From: Scilla litardierei
Taxonomy: Eukaryota > Streptophyta > Magnoliopsida > Asparagales > Asparagaceae
Length of the DNA: 64,000 nt
Direction: 5' to 3'
NCBI GenBank assembly: GCA_030789695.1
Contig: CM061139.1
Location: 106,986,837 to 107,050,836 of the forward strand
Shown: one piece after another, positions 52,481-64,000 of the stretch
Layout: the number at the start of each line of letters is the position of its first letter
Numbering within the stretch: position 1 is the stretch's first letter
Notes under the pieces: model-generated
Database searches by the model: none
The model's input: the letters and a program-made list of their open reading frames with translations, nothing else
Told to the model about the DNA's origin: nothing
Program-made: the position numbers and the translations under genes

Positions 52481-54294
52481 ACCTCTTACTCGTCCTCGAG
52501 GAAGATGAGTAAAAACTAAACCCGACGGGCAAAATGATGGAAAAAATAAAAATAAAAATAGAATAGAAGGCGAAGAAGGGGGGTGCTAGATCATTTTACT
52601 CAGGACGTGGGTTTTGCTTACTCATATAGCATACATCGAACATAAAACACACGTCAAAGACTTTTATTTCGATATCATAGTATAATTGATGCATTTGAAA
52701 TAGAAAACCCCAAAATATCAATATAGCATGAAATATGGAATCGTTCTAGGATTAACATCGTCTGAAGCATCAAAAGCGGTATGCATAACCATAGATCACA
52801 CACTTTTCAATTGAATGCTTTCTATAAGGAGTATAAGAGATATCACACGATATGGAATAGCAAGAATAGAATAGCATGGTTTTCATGAAATGAATGCTAA
52901 GTGTCGATTTCTGGATTTCGTGAAACTTTAGCAATCTCACCGAGTATAGAAAATTACTTAGCCTAGGTTGTCATGCACCGTCAAGTAGTCACTCTCTCAC
53001 ACATCATTGGATCCTCTCCCCCAAGCTTATCCATAAGCGTGGTGGCATAAACAAATCAATATGTACATTCCCCATTTCTTTTGAAGCTCCAAAAAAGTAA
53101 AAATAAAACAAAAGAGGGAAGAATGAGAGAAAGAGTATGAGATGGGATCGTTATGAACTTCTTTTCTTTTTTTTTCTTTTTTTTCTCAATTTTTCTCTCT
53201 CTTTATTATTGCAATAAGCATATATACATAAGCGATCCCAAATCAAAAGAGAGAAGGATATATAGGTATATATATTTTTTCTTTTGATTTTGGGGATTTG
53301 GAGCATGAAAATTGATAGCGGGGGAAATGCCGGTAATAGACTTGCTAGGGGGGATTCACCAATGAATATCAAATAGAGAAATGATGCTCAAAATATGTGG
53401 AGAAAGAAATAAATGTATCGCTCGGTTCACTCTATAGGACGTGCATGACAACTTTCAGCAGAGTAATATAAGCTACTCAGTTTAATCTCAAAAAGTAAAC
53501 TAGTCCAGATATATCACCCTAGCAAACATTCAATCAACCTGAAAGTGAAGCACACAATTCATGTAATAAGAAGTGATATGAGAGAGGAAAGCAATACTCC
53601 AAATATAAGCAATCAATGCGTGAAGCTTGGTGTGTTTTCTATGAAAAGCATACATATGAATCATCAAACATCAGCTAATAACAGAATTTCATCCATATTC
53701 ATACAGGAAAAGAGTGGGTTACTATTTCAAAATGCAAAGTAGAACATATCATATGATATCTGAAACAAAAGCTATGACGTGAAAAAATAGCATGCACATA
53801 GAGATAGGCTAACACCACGTCATCATCATCACAGAAAAATCATCTCTAGCAAAGGATGAAAGAAACAAAGATAAAAGAAAATAGAACTATATACAATGCA
53901 GCATACTCAAAAAAGGAAAAGAAAACGTGATGCATGATAAAAAATGAAAAAGTGGAAAAAATGTGAGAAATAAAAATAAAGGGTGGTAAAAAAGTAAAAA
54001 GTGTGAGAACTCACTCCCCCAAGCTGAAGTGCACAGTGTCCTCAATGTGCAAAGTGTGGCACACTAAGAGACGTGAGATGGGAGGGGCGGGTGAGGATGC
54101 ACGCATGATAAAAAAAAGGAAGAAAAATAAAAAGGAAAATAAGATGTGAATGAATGGGATGCATGCAAAGATCAGGATGATGCAGATATAAGTGTCCCCA
54201 AAAAATCTCTCCCTCACTCCCAAAAAGATATAAAAAAGATATGATCAGGAAGGCACCAAGGTAATACGTGGAGGAGGGGGGCAAAAAAAATCAA
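52481..54294 (-). other. Element IV 3' noncoding region
   Basis: About 1.8 kb without ORF, partly conserved with 15428-17391 of II, including both polypurine-tract-like decamers. Confidence 0.75.
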
Positions 54295-56319
54295 TCACCA
54301 GGCCCAGGAACAAACTGGCAGCAAAACGACAAAAAATATCAGAGGCATCAAGAGTGTGCCTAAGCTGGTGGTGGTGCTGCACCAGCACCGTCCTGTGGCG
54401 GAGGTGGTAGGTGTGGTATCTGCTGGGTGGGTGGGGGGTAGTGGAGGCAGACACGCCAGAATCTGATTCAGGCAAGCCTGAATATCGGGAAGCATGGCGA
54501 CGCGGGTCTGCACAGAACTGACCGTGGCAGAGAGAGCCCTAAAGTCTCCTCGAAGTCCACTAACAGCCCCCTCAAGAGCACGAACGCTCTGAACTAGAGT
54601 GTCAAGGGGTGGTGGAGCGGAGGGACGCACAGGTCTAACAGGTGAGGTGCGGGGCTGTCTCTGCCGGGCAGTGTATAGGATGGGGCCAGCAGGAAAGTGT
54701 GGAAGGGGTGCTGTGCTCGGTAAGTGATGCCCAGCCTCGGTGTGAGGCTGGGACGCAGGCTGGGTCGAAGCAGCAGCAGCAGCAACAGAGGTGGAAGGAA
54801 AAATGGGTGACGAGGCAGCAGGAGAGGTCAGTGACGCAGAAGTGGGGACAGAAGTCACAACACTCTTGGTAAAGACAGCGGCAGTGGGGTCAGAAGGGCC
54901 GACGGCCGGGGTGGCTGTGGACAAAAGTGAGGATAGAACCGCCACTGCGGCGGTAAAGGAGGTCTTACCGCTCTCTAAAATGGTGGTGGAATGCTCGGGG
55001 CTAAGAGAGGTGATAGGCTCGACGGACATAGGCTCAACGGTGGTGGTGGTGGTGGTGGACTCAGCTAAGGTGCTCCCCACACTGACAGAAGTGTGGACAG
55101 AGGTGTCGGGAGGTGCAGACAGTGCAGGTGCAGGCTGAGGGATCACGGGGTCAACAGGTGGTGCAGGGGGTGCCTGCTCAGTATCCTCAGCCTCAAGCAC
55201 GTAGGAAGTGGGGATAAGGAGATCCATCGCTGGAATCCAATCCCCGTGGGCCAGTCCAATGTGTGTCCGAGCGAGGCTCGGAAGAACCATGTAGTCAGCA
55301 CTAAAGGGACCGTGCAACCACACCCAATGCCTGCGACCATGGGGACGAAGCATCTTCATCCGGGCCATAACATCTATCGAGAGTGAAGTGGGGCCCGGGG
55401 CTCGACGCAAGTCGTCAGGTAGGTCCACGCCGGTCATAAGGGCTAGAAGTGTGATCAGACCGTCGCAACAAATAGGTGAGCAAGCGCTCACCAAAATGAT
55501 GATGTGGTCTAAAAACCAACTATCAATGTCGATATCGACGACGGGGACCAGGTCGTCGCTACCCCTGTCTAGAACCCTGGGTCGAGTCATCGCGTAGAGC
55601 ATGTAGAGATCTGGCGTAGACAAAGTCCCGGGCTCGTACCTCGCTCGGAAAGTAGTCGCCATGAGGCGCTGAGCAATGCAGAGGCATGGGTGCAGGATGG
55701 CTGAGGCTTTGGCCCTACTAGGGTCAAAGCCAAGTGGGGATCCCGTGATCCGTGTCCAGAAGGTGGAGGTGTCGAACGACGGGGGTGGGATGTGCATGGG
55801 AGCGTAGGCACGGTCAGGGACAGGGACAGTGGGCCACTGGAAGAATGCTCTAAGCATGTCGAGAGTGATCTCACACTCTCGATCCATCAAGCAAAATGTG
55901 CATCCTCCAGGGGTCCGGTCAATGGAGCTCAGGACCTCTAGTGTCGGACGGATGAAAGTATCTGCCGACACCGCCAGAAAATCACGCCATCCCACGTTGT
56001 CATATAACGTGAGAAGCCCCTCGAGTACCCCTAGGCGGTCAAGATCAGCTAAGTGCGCGAACCTAGAGGGTACTATCAAGCGATGGCAGATACGCTCGAA
56101 CCTGGCGTGGTGTGCGTCATTTCGAAACGTGATCCCCATCGGCCCGACGGTGGGAGCGGGTGGAGGGACAGGATCGACAGGGATCGGCTGTGTAGGTGGT
56201 GGTGGCGGTGGCAGGCTAGGTGGAGGGGAGTCCTCCCTAGCGTGAGAGGTACCTGCATCATCGGTCCTCTTCCGCTTCGAAGAGGCTCCTCGTGTACGCG
56301 GCCTAGTGCGCGGCGGCAT
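54295..56319 (-). CDS. Element IV ORF2: nuclear, coiled-coil Athila-associated protein
   Basis: 674 residues from the ATG encoding MPPRTRPRT, aligned with ORF2 of II. KRKR is again at residues 15-18. The globular region (FRNDAHHARFERICHRLIVP, GWRDFLAVSADTFIRPTLEV) and the coiled coil (SVRALEGAVSGLRGDFRAL) are conserved. The linker is shorter. A frameshift near 54420 replaces the Pro-rich end; the ancestral tail remains readable in another frame, stopping at about 54361. Otherwise intact, although gag-PR of the same copy has four lesions. Confidence 0.83.
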   Translation of the reverse strand: MPPRTRPRTRGASSKRKRTDDAGTSHAREDSPPPSLPPPPPPTQPIPVDPVPPPAPTVGPMGITFRNDAHHARFERICHRLIVPSRFAHLADLDRLGVLEGLLTLYDNVGWRDFLAVSADTFIRPTLEVLSSIDRTPGGCTFCLMDRECEITLDMLRAFFQWPTVPVPDRAYAPMHIPPPSFDTSTFWTRITGSPLGFDPSRAKASAILHPCLCIAQRLMATTFRARYEPGTLSTPDLYMLYAMTRPRVLDRGSDDLVPVVDIDIDSWFLDHIIILVSACSPICCDGLITLLALMTGVDLPDDLRRAPGPTSLSIDVMARMKMLRPHGRRHWVWLHGPFSADYMVLPSLARTHIGLAHGDWIPAMDLLIPTSYVLEAEDTEQAPPAPPVDPVIPQPAPALSAPPDTSVHTSVSVGSTLAESTTTTTTVEPMSVEPITSLSPEHSTTILESGKTSFTAAVAVLSSLLSTATPAVGPSDPTAAVFTKSVVTSVPTSASLTSPAASSPIFPSTSVAAAAASTQPASQPHTEAGHHLPSTAPLPHFPAGPILYTARQRQPRTSPVRPVRPSAPPPLDTLVQSVRALEGAVSGLRGDFRALSATVSSVQTRVAMLPDIQACLNQILACLPPLPPTHPADTTPTTSATGRCWCSTTTSLGTLLMPLIFFVVLLPVCSWAW

Positions 56320-56855
56320 GTGTGCCGCGAGACGTGTCCCAACTAAATAAATATAGCAACGTGCTAAATGATGGAACGAGTGTACCTGAACACACCGCGA
56401 GAGCAATAAGTCGTGCATGCGAAGAGACGCCTCCACCACGAAGCTCAAAGCGCGTCCAAAAGCTCCCCAAAGCTCCCCCAAGCTAGCCTGCAAATTAAAC
56501 GATCAAATCAGCGAATAATATTCAATTTGTATGGGGGAGATGGGAGATAATAGATAGATATGAAAGTTAATTTGGATTAGGGGCTCAATGGGCGTACGGA
56601 TCAAGAGAATCAAGGAGAAGAGGGATTTTGGGGCAAAAGAGGGGATGATCGGCGGTTGGCCGGTGGTGGGAGTGGTCGTCGGTCGTTGTCGGGGCGACGG
56701 TAAGTCGTCACCGGCGATCGGAGGTCGTCTAGGCCGGCGGCGGGGTCGGATCGGGCAAGGGAGAAGGGTTGCAGCGGGCGAGGGAGAGGAAACGGCAGCG
56801 GGCTCAGGCGAAATGGGGATTTTTTTCGTTTCGAAAACTACGCCTGTCGCTGCCG

Positions 56856-56866
56856 CTTATATATAG
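56856..56866 (-). promoter_or_regulatory. Element IV internal TATA box
   Basis: CTATATATAAG on the minus strand, ten bases from the nearest palindrome; identical to II. Confidence 0.75.
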
Positions 56867-56876
56867 GAAATGTTAT

Positions 56877-57215
56877 GACTCGGCCGAGTGACAATGTCAC
56901 TCGGCCAAGTGCGTAAACAAAAAAAAATTTCATAAACTTCCTTGCCACTTACGACTCGGCCGAGTGGCTTTAGCTCACTCGGTCGAAGGGAGAAACTCCA
57001 CTCGGCCGAGTGGCTCTGCCACTAAGCAATTTTTAAACTATGAGGGTATCTGTTTCACTCGGCCGAGTGACTAGTCACTCGCCCGAGTGGCAATTAAAAC
57101 TAAAACTTACAGAAATTAACAGAGAGTTGGTCTGCAAAAACTTCCCTGATTGGTGCTCCAGTCGGCCGAGTGGAGTCTTTGCTCGGCCGAGTGGCATAAG
57201 CTACTCGGTCGAGTG
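56877..57215. repeat. Element IV internal palindrome array
   Basis: About ten copies of the CTCGGCCGAG core, perfect in GACTCGGCCGAGTG at 56877-56890. Confidence 0.9.
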
Positions 57216-57546
57216 ACGTGCTATTTTCTGCATCGGCTCTCTGTTTTCGCTTTGGTCTCTGTTTTTCTTCCTCCAGTCTGTTTCTTCCTCCTCCTAAGGC
57301 CTGAACACATTCTTGGAGCGCTCTTCCTTGCCTCGATCATCCTCCATATGATTGATCTCCCTTTCTCCTCCTCCTGTCATGAAAAATAGGACCCGTTGTC
57401 ACGATTTTCATGGACATAAAACTCTAAAAACTAATAAAAGGCTAAACCAAAAATGAAAATCAAATAAAAATAACGCAAAAACCGTCGGGTTGCCTCCCGA
57501 CAAGCGCTCGTTTAAGGTCATGAGCTCGACCCCTTAAAATATTCGT

Positions 57547-60319
57547 TTAGCTCGCGATATTGGGCGCATACGAGATGCACCCGTCAAACTTGCCAGGAAG
57601 GCCGCTTGGGTTCGGGTCCGGGTCATGATGTTCATCGGTCTTCCTCGACACCTCCTCATCGTGAGCAATGTTGGGGGATAAGTCCCCCAAGCTAGAGCTT
57701 GTTCCTATCTTCTTCTTGGCCAATGACACCGATCTTCTTTTCGGTGGAGCTTTCTTCGGATTCTTGGCCTTTGAGAGCTTGCAAAGATCTCGTATTCTTG
57801 CGACATCAGCGTCGCCTTCATCACCATCCGTGGAGCTATCTGGAGGGTCCTCCAATTTCTCTTCTTCACCTGAAGCTTGGCCTTCTTCGAAGCCATCGTC
57901 ATGGAGAGCACCAATAGAGTGGGGGATTGCTTCTTCAATCACTTCATCCAGGAGATCCACATAATCTAACTCCTCGTGATATGGCAAATGTTTCATGGCC
58001 TTGGGTATGTGAAGCTCGACTTTTATGTTCCCGACATTCAAGGATAGAGTTCCTTCACGCTCATCGACGATAACACCGGCGGTTGCGAGGAACGGGCGTC
58101 CAAGTATGAGCGAAGTGTCGCCCTCTTCCTTGATGTCCATTATGACAAAATCACAAGGCAAGCATATACCACCCGGTACTTGGAGTGGAATATTCTCTGC
58201 GATCCCTACCGGCCTAGTAATCCGACCGTCCGCAAGTTGAATCCTCATATCGGTCGGCTTCAATTCGGTGCCCGTGTTCAATCTCCGGAACATACTAAGG
58301 GGCATAAGGCTCACACTAGCGCCCAAGTCAACTAGAGCTTTTTGCAAAGGGACGCCTCCTAGTGTGCAAGGGATGCGGAAACTCCTGGGATCTTTCAATT
58401 TCGCCGGCTCCTTCTCCTTCCGGGTAAACCAAGTTCCTTGCTCCGCAAGCATGATTTTTTCCTTCCTTTTCTTTCCCGAAATCAAGTCCTTCAAGAACTT
58501 CGTGTAAGACAGGATCTCAACAATTGCGTCTAGGAAAGGAATATTGAGGCTTACTCCCCTCAAGTATTCTAGGAACTTGGCGAGGCGAGCCTTTTCTCCA
58601 TCTTGGCTCTAGCTAGCCGTTGTGGAAACGGCACCGATGGCATGTAGCGGCGCTCATCAAGTGGCTCCACCACTTTAGAATTTCCTCCTCCAATTGGCTC
58701 CTTTTGGCTCTCTTCTTCAATTGCCCGTTCTTTTTCTTCCAAAATTTCCACCACGGGTTGCTTGCTTTGGGTCATAGCGGGAGTGGTATCCTTCCCGCCC
58801 CTTGTTGTAACCGCGACCACCGCATTGATGTGTCCGGTGTTGCTCTGTGGATTGGGCTCGGGTTGAGCCGGCAATTGTTGGGCGTTCTTGTTGAGCAACG
58901 CAAGTTGCTCCGCAAGTTGAGCGACGACGGTACTTAGTGACTCTTGCCCCACCGTCAACTTAGCATTTATCTTTCTTTGTTCCACCATAAATTCCTCCAC
59001 CCTAGCTTCGTGGTCCAACCGTGGTTGAGCTTGAGGTGGGTTGGGAGCTCTCCAACCTTGGTTGTACCCCGGGGTCTATATGGTCCCGCTTGTTGCCTCG
59101 GCGGGTAGTTTTGTTGCGGTGGCCCCCTCGGTTGATATTGAGGTTGGGGTGGTGGAGGCCGAGCTTGAGGAAGTTGTTGTGGCGGCGGGTTCAAAGCACC
59201 ATCATTGTTTGCATATGAAAAGCCCGGATGGTTTCTAGTGGCCGGGTTGGCCCAATATCCGGAGTTCCCCGTGACATATAGTACTTGCTCCAAGGCTCCT
59301 TCTCCATTGTTCCCTCCTACATACATGGCTTGCGATTGGTCTTGCCAATCGCTCATATTGCTTATCGGCGTAGATGTAGAGGGTGCTCCATGTGGCTCGG
59401 TGATATATTTCTCCAATCTCTCCACTACCTTGTGGAGAGAGTCGAATTTGGTCGAAAGCTCCGCCACGGCCTTGTCCTTATAAATGCTAGTGGGCTTCAA
59501 AGAGGACAAAGAATTTCCTCGCTCGTCCCCCCATTGTTGGTTATTAGAGGCCATCTCCTCTAACAAGGCCGTAGCTTCATCCGGGGACTTTAATAGTATG
59601 GCTCCATTGGCGATTGCGTCGATAATTTGCTTCGTGCCCGGTTGGAGTCCATTGTAGAAACTGTGAACTAGCTCCCAATCTTCTATATTGTGATGGGGGC
59701 ATTGGTGTTGTAAGTCCTTGAAGTGCTCCCATGCTTCATAGAGGGTTTCTTGCGGTCCTTACTTAAAGGACATGAGAGCACTCTGTATCTTCACCGTCTT
59801 GGAAGGAGGGTAAAATTTGTCAACGAAGGCGCTCGCCAACTCATCCCAAGTGGTGAATGTCCCTTCCACTTGCGTCCTCAACCAATATAAAGCTTTATCC
59901 TTGAGTGTGAAGGGGAAGAGTCGCAGTCGGATTGCATCAACGGAAACGCCCAACATTTGGAAAGTGGCGCGCTTGGACAAGAAAAGTTGGATGTGGTAAT
60001 GCGGATTTTCATGGGCATTCCCATGAAACGGGTCTTGTTGCATCAATACTACTAATCCCGTCTTTAGCTCAAAATTCTTGTCTTACGCTAGTTCCGGCAT
60101 GGCGATGGATGATGTGGTGGAAGAAGTCTTAGGCCGAAGCCTGTCTCTAATGGATATGATCCTCACCATTCGTGCGGTTAGCTCCTCCGGTGTCTCCACA
60201 CGGTTCATACAACCGTCCTCCGTAGCGTGCCTTCTCTCGGCTCTGATCCTCCTCATGGTATGCTCAATCTCCGGATCAAATAATATTACCTCGGGGTTCG
60301 CCGTAGATCTTGTGTACAT
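57547..60319 (-). pseudogene. gag-pro: Element IV Gag-protease, broken
   Basis: Starts MYTRSTANPEVILFDPEIEH and aligns with the intact II protein. Lesions: TAA near 60080, TAA at about 59758 (CAA in II), a one-base loss near 59073 and a short TCGCC duplication near 58590. Protease (VDLGASVSLMP, ILGRPFLATAGVIVD) and the C-terminus GLPGKFDGCISYAPNI lie in the last open block (57547-58563). The zinc-knuckle region reads MSDWQDQSQAMYVGG, with no Cys/His set, as in II. Confidence 0.92.
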
Positions 60320-60430
60320 GCAAGGGAAAACAGAGTTTAAAAGGAAATGTTAGCACGAATAAGGAGTAAAAAGATAAAAGTAATAAAGGAAAAAGAAAAC
60401 AATAAGTAAAGAGAATAAAACACTGTCGCC

Positions 60431-60448
60431 TCCCCGGCAACGGCGCCA
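60431..60448 (-). other. Element IV primer-binding site
   Basis: The minus strand reads TGGCGCCGTTGCCGGGGA, identical to II. Confidence 0.93.
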
Positions 60449-60454
60449 AAAACT

Positions 60455-62256
60455 TGGTCGGCCCCGAATATACACCCGGAGAACGATTGTAGTTTTACCG
60501 CAAGCGCACGGTCAAGTGGCGAGTGGGTATCGAACTCAGGGAGGAACAATGACAGTGTCTTCTTCTAGACACCTAGCTATCAAAATGGTCAAGAATAATA
60601 CGTGGTAAAATTGTCACAATCCTTCATAAATCTACAGAAATATTAATGGAATAAAGTGCCTAAGGATAGGGAATCCCCGCTACGGACCGTATCTCATCGT
60701 TGTGATTCGTAGGTTACATCATTGCTGGACTTGAATTTTAGGTGAATTAGTCGCAACTAAATGTAGAACCAAGCTCACGCTCTCGTGCTATTGCCGATCC
60801 ATAGAAAACCTAGGTTAGGGCCCAATCTCTTGCAAACCCTAACCTAAGCCGCTAGCATTAGGATCGACATCATCGTTCAACCGTATCTCGAGCCCACTCT
60901 CGTGCAAACTCGAGCTACGACCTAGGTTGAGATAGTTCCTACCCGTCCAATCTCTTGCAAACGGGCATTGGTATAGAAGAACGATTAAAAACCCTAGCTT
61001 TGGCCGAATCTCTTGCAAACCAATTCTAGGGGAGTCCAATCGTTAATCTAAATCGAATCTCTAGGGCTTCATATCAATTGAGATCCAATCTCTTACAAAT
61101 CCCAATCAATATGAGTCCCTAGCTATCCGTAATAAATCAATCCCAACCTAACCCTAATCAATTCTAGCAAGAATTTCACCAATTCATCACAATTCAGAAA
61201 TAGGGTTCATAGGGTTCATCCCTATGCCCTAGGACAATAAAACTACTCACTAATCATCATGCAATTCATAAGAAATTCAATAGAAAATTCAGTACAAAAT
61301 ATTGCAATAGAGAAATTATCAATAAAAATAGAGTTTTTGACAAGAAAGGAGACAAACCAATGAGAATCCAATAGCATCCAACAAAAGTCCCCTTTCTAAT
61401 CTCTCAAAAAGCGTAAATCTAATTACCTAAAAAGCTCTCTAAAAAGGCTGCAAAAGTATCAAAAATTTCTACTAAACTAGGGCAAAAACTGGGTTTAAAT
61501 ACCCCTCAAAATCACCCAGAAATTCGTGACAAAAATGCCCCTGCGCAGCCCAGTAATCGCAGTTTACGCAGCAGGCGAGGCGGCTCACTCGGCCGAGTGA
61601 CAAATGTCACTCGGCCGAGTGACAAACCCTGTAAAATTCCAGTGAGTCGGGGGATCTTGGGGGTCTGTCTTCGGAAGTGACTCGGCCGAGTGACTTTACT
61701 CACTCGGCTGAGGGGCATTTCTTGCTCGGCCGAGTCGGAATCGTCAAAAGCCTGTAATTTTACAGTAAGTCGGCCTCTTTTGAAGTGGAATTTCCCATGC
61801 CACTCGCGCGAGGGGATTTCCATGCTCGGCCGAGTGGACTATCGTCACTCGGCCGAGTGCACACCTATTTCACTCTGTTGGTGCGTGTCCGGTCTGGTCG
61901 GCCGAGTGATCTTCTTACTAGGCTGAGTGGGTGGTTCACTCGGCCGAGTGAGATGCTGCAAATACCCCATCTTCATATTTTCGCCTCCTCGTCGCTCCTA
62001 CGACGTTCCTTCTTCTTCCACTTGTCTTCCATCGCCGAATATCCCCCAAAAGCGCTTTGGGTGACACTCCGAAGTGGGTGCAAATTCTCTTGATCTCAAA
62101 ATCACTCCGAATCGCTCCATATCTCCTGAAATACGACAAAAACAAGAAATCATGAAAAGCATCACAATATTGCCGAATAATCGTGAAAAACGTGATATGA
62201 GCGATCAAAGTGGCATGCAAACATGCAGAAAAAGGGTGTAAAATACGGAGCGATCA
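60455..62256 (-). repeat. Element IV 5' LTR
   Basis: 1,802 bp. Palindrome array 61586-61950, TATA about 61493-61502, stem-loop array about 60807-61110. Confidence 0.95.
61586..61950. repeat. Element IV 5' LTR palindrome array
   Basis: About ten copies; perfect at 61586-61599 and 61937-61950. Confidence 0.9.
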
Positions 62257-64000
62257 ATTATGATGAGAACTACAGATTCTATGAACTAAACAAGTTTGAT
62301 ACTGGTGGTATTTCTTGCCCCCTTGCCTATTATAGATAATGGTGTTCTCATCATGTAAGTTCTCATGATATTGTTTTATGTTTGTTTTCACATCAAAACC
62401 TAATGTTTGTATTCACATGTTTTATGTTTCTTTGATTTTTTATGTGCCTTTCTAAACATTTTTAGTTCATGAAAAAAGTCTTGGAAATCAATTTATGTGA
62501 AATTATGCATGTAATCAAGTGAATTTTTTTCAAGTGAATTTTTTCGAACAGTGTAATCAAGTTTCTGTGCATGTCATTCACTCTCAAAAAAGTCAGTTCA
62601 TGACCTGCACGATTTTTTTAAATTACGATGCATGTCAACTTGATCCAAGATTTTTCAATTCAAATTTTTCTTAGATGCATGTTGTAAAAATAAACAATTT
62701 TTCAGTTCATTTTGATCCAGGTCCTTCACAAACAGAAAAGTTTATTTTTGCTAAAAAAATTGTGCCTAAACATTTTTGATGGCTTGGATCAAGTTGATCT
62801 GCACATGTTGACCTGATCAAGTTTCTAAACAATTGTGAATGACTTGCACAATTTTTTTGAATAGTCTTGGATCAAGTTTCTAAACAATCGTTCACGTCAT
62901 TTAGTAAAAAATTGTGCATGTAATCAAGTGAAATCATGCACGTCCTTGATCGTCGATCTTCTAATTTTATATTGATTTTTGTTGATTTTTTTGGGATTAT
63001 ATGGTTATATATCTGAGTTCTTAGCTGGAATTTGAAAATTGGTTCTTTTCCGTTGGATTTCCTTTTATTGTAGGGGAATGGGTAAAATTTATTCTTACTT
63101 TCTTATAATTCTATGATTATTCTTTATATCTTTGGTTTCATCTTATCGTTGTTGTTCTTTCATGTTCACAACAACAATTATGGTCCATGAGTTGAGGCAG
63201 ATGTCAAATGCAGCTGAAGGATCTCAACGCGGAGCTCGCTCTCCTCTGCATCGCTATGGTCACTGGGGGTTACCCAAACAAGCTCTCCAAGTGTAAAAAT
63301 CTCATATCTCTTCTTTATCCCTATATCTATTTTAATGATTTAACCATTCGCTTTGTTCATTGGATGTGATCTTTTTTGTTTCGATTACATCTAGGTCGTC
63401 AGGAAAGGGATTGCCACAAATATTGGATTTCAGCGATGAATCCTCTCCATCAAATTTAATCGATAGGAAAGGGATCGCGATGAATATATGCAGCATTAGG
63501 AAAGGGATCCCCGTGGTAGTACTTTGCTTTTCTGTGCTTCTAAAATTTTTACCCTATTGTAAATTAGGAAAAGTGTCATGTATTTATAAGTACTTTAATA
63601 TTGAGTGTTCTTCTTTTGTGGCCGATATTAGTTAAAGAAATTTCATAATATATATTTAGATACACACATTTTCATCTTTTTATTTGATATCATCCTATGT
63701 AATCAACTATTGTTTTGCTTGATTCTTAATTGGATCTTATACAGTCATGTAAAATAATGTTCCATATTGTAGAAACTAAATTTGTCTTATATTTCAACAG
63801 CAAGTTCAGAATTTTGGAGAACCTTTCTTTCTGATCATTAATGAAAGTGAGACTTTAAATGAGGTTAAAGCATGAATATAGAAAAAGCTTCAAGTTTCAT
63901 ATGATGAGTTCAATAATTTCAAATTTAGCTTACATCTGATTCTTAAGCACTCGTTTTTAATTTTTATTTAGCGCTTATTTTTAATGCTCAGATTGGGGAT
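62257..64000. other. AT-rich flank, no assignable gene
   Basis: Begins with the target duplication ATTAT. 62430-62990 has irregular repeats of CAAGTGAATTTTTT and GATCAAGTT-like words. 63179-63292 could encode a short exon ([20 protein letters not shown]), and 63395-63520 has three AGGAAAGGGAT repeats. I cannot identify either. Confidence 0.5.

Larger units (their letters stand above)
56320..57546 (-). promoter_or_regulatory. Element IV internal promoter region for ORF2
   Basis: Palindrome array 57215-56877, TATA 56866-56856, then a leader of about 530 nt to the ORF2 start. Same order as 19588-20806 in II. Confidence 0.7.
50663..62256 (-). mobile_element. Element IV: older non-autonomous Athila-derived retrotransposon
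   Basis: 11,594 bp, LTRs of 1,804 and 1,802 bp (about 3% different by eye), target duplications ATTAT (50658-50662, 62257-62261). Same plan as II: LTR, PBS, gag-PR, palindrome array with internal TATA, ORF2, noncoding DNA, polypurine tract, LTR. It also has no RT, RNase H or integrase. It differs from II throughout, so it is a separate, older insertion of a related subfamily. Confidence 0.95.

Overview
This window is repeat-rich plant nuclear DNA made almost entirely of LTR retrotransposons, several nested in one another. The evidence is two Athila-like families, chromovirus-type Ty3/gypsy elements, a Ty1/copia element, a Tat/Retand-like LTR, plant-type primer-binding sites and GT-AG introns. 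I cannot name the species and I see no convincing host gene.

Layout on the + axis. 1-5559: 5' part of a decayed Athila element (I, minus strand) that inserted into a chromovirus LTR. 5560-9896 and 29566-33614: the two halves of that chromovirus (C, minus), split inside gag by a Ty1/copia element (B, minus, 9897-29565, TSD GCAAG). B is split inside integrase by an intact Athila-derived element (II, minus, 13593-25561, TSD GCGAT). 33615-34261: piece of another Athila pol (H, plus). 34262-37781: LTR and leader of a Tat/Retand-like element (F, plus). 37782-44360: well-preserved chromovirus (D, minus) cut in integrase. 44361-50481: related chromovirus (E, plus) missing its 5' end. 50663-62256: a second, diverged Athila-derived element (IV, minus, TSD ATTAT). 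62257-64000: AT-rich flank.

The most interesting content is in II and IV. Both have Gag-protease and a second large ORF but no reverse transcriptase, RNase H or integrase, and Gag has lost its zinc knuckle. Both carry arrays of the palindrome CACTCGGCCGAGTG just upstream of two TATA boxes, one in the LTR (for gag-PR) and one internal (for ORF2). ORF2 encodes a protein with a basic KRKR nuclear-localisation-like motif and a coiled coil. Downstream of the LTR TATA box the leader holds five stem-loops with a near-constant 16-nt loop and different stems. This suggests a non-autonomous element with its own two-promoter regulatory circuit that borrows pol in trans.

The chromoviruses C, D and E share two features that look functional: a GT-AG intron at the gag/pol junction whose removal fuses Gag to Pol in frame, and a 70-77 bp intron inside integrase. 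D and E also carry eight 32-bp dyads (9-bp arms, 14-nt spacer) just upstream of the LTR TATA box. Family-specific short dyad arrays therefore recur in at least four unrelated elements here.
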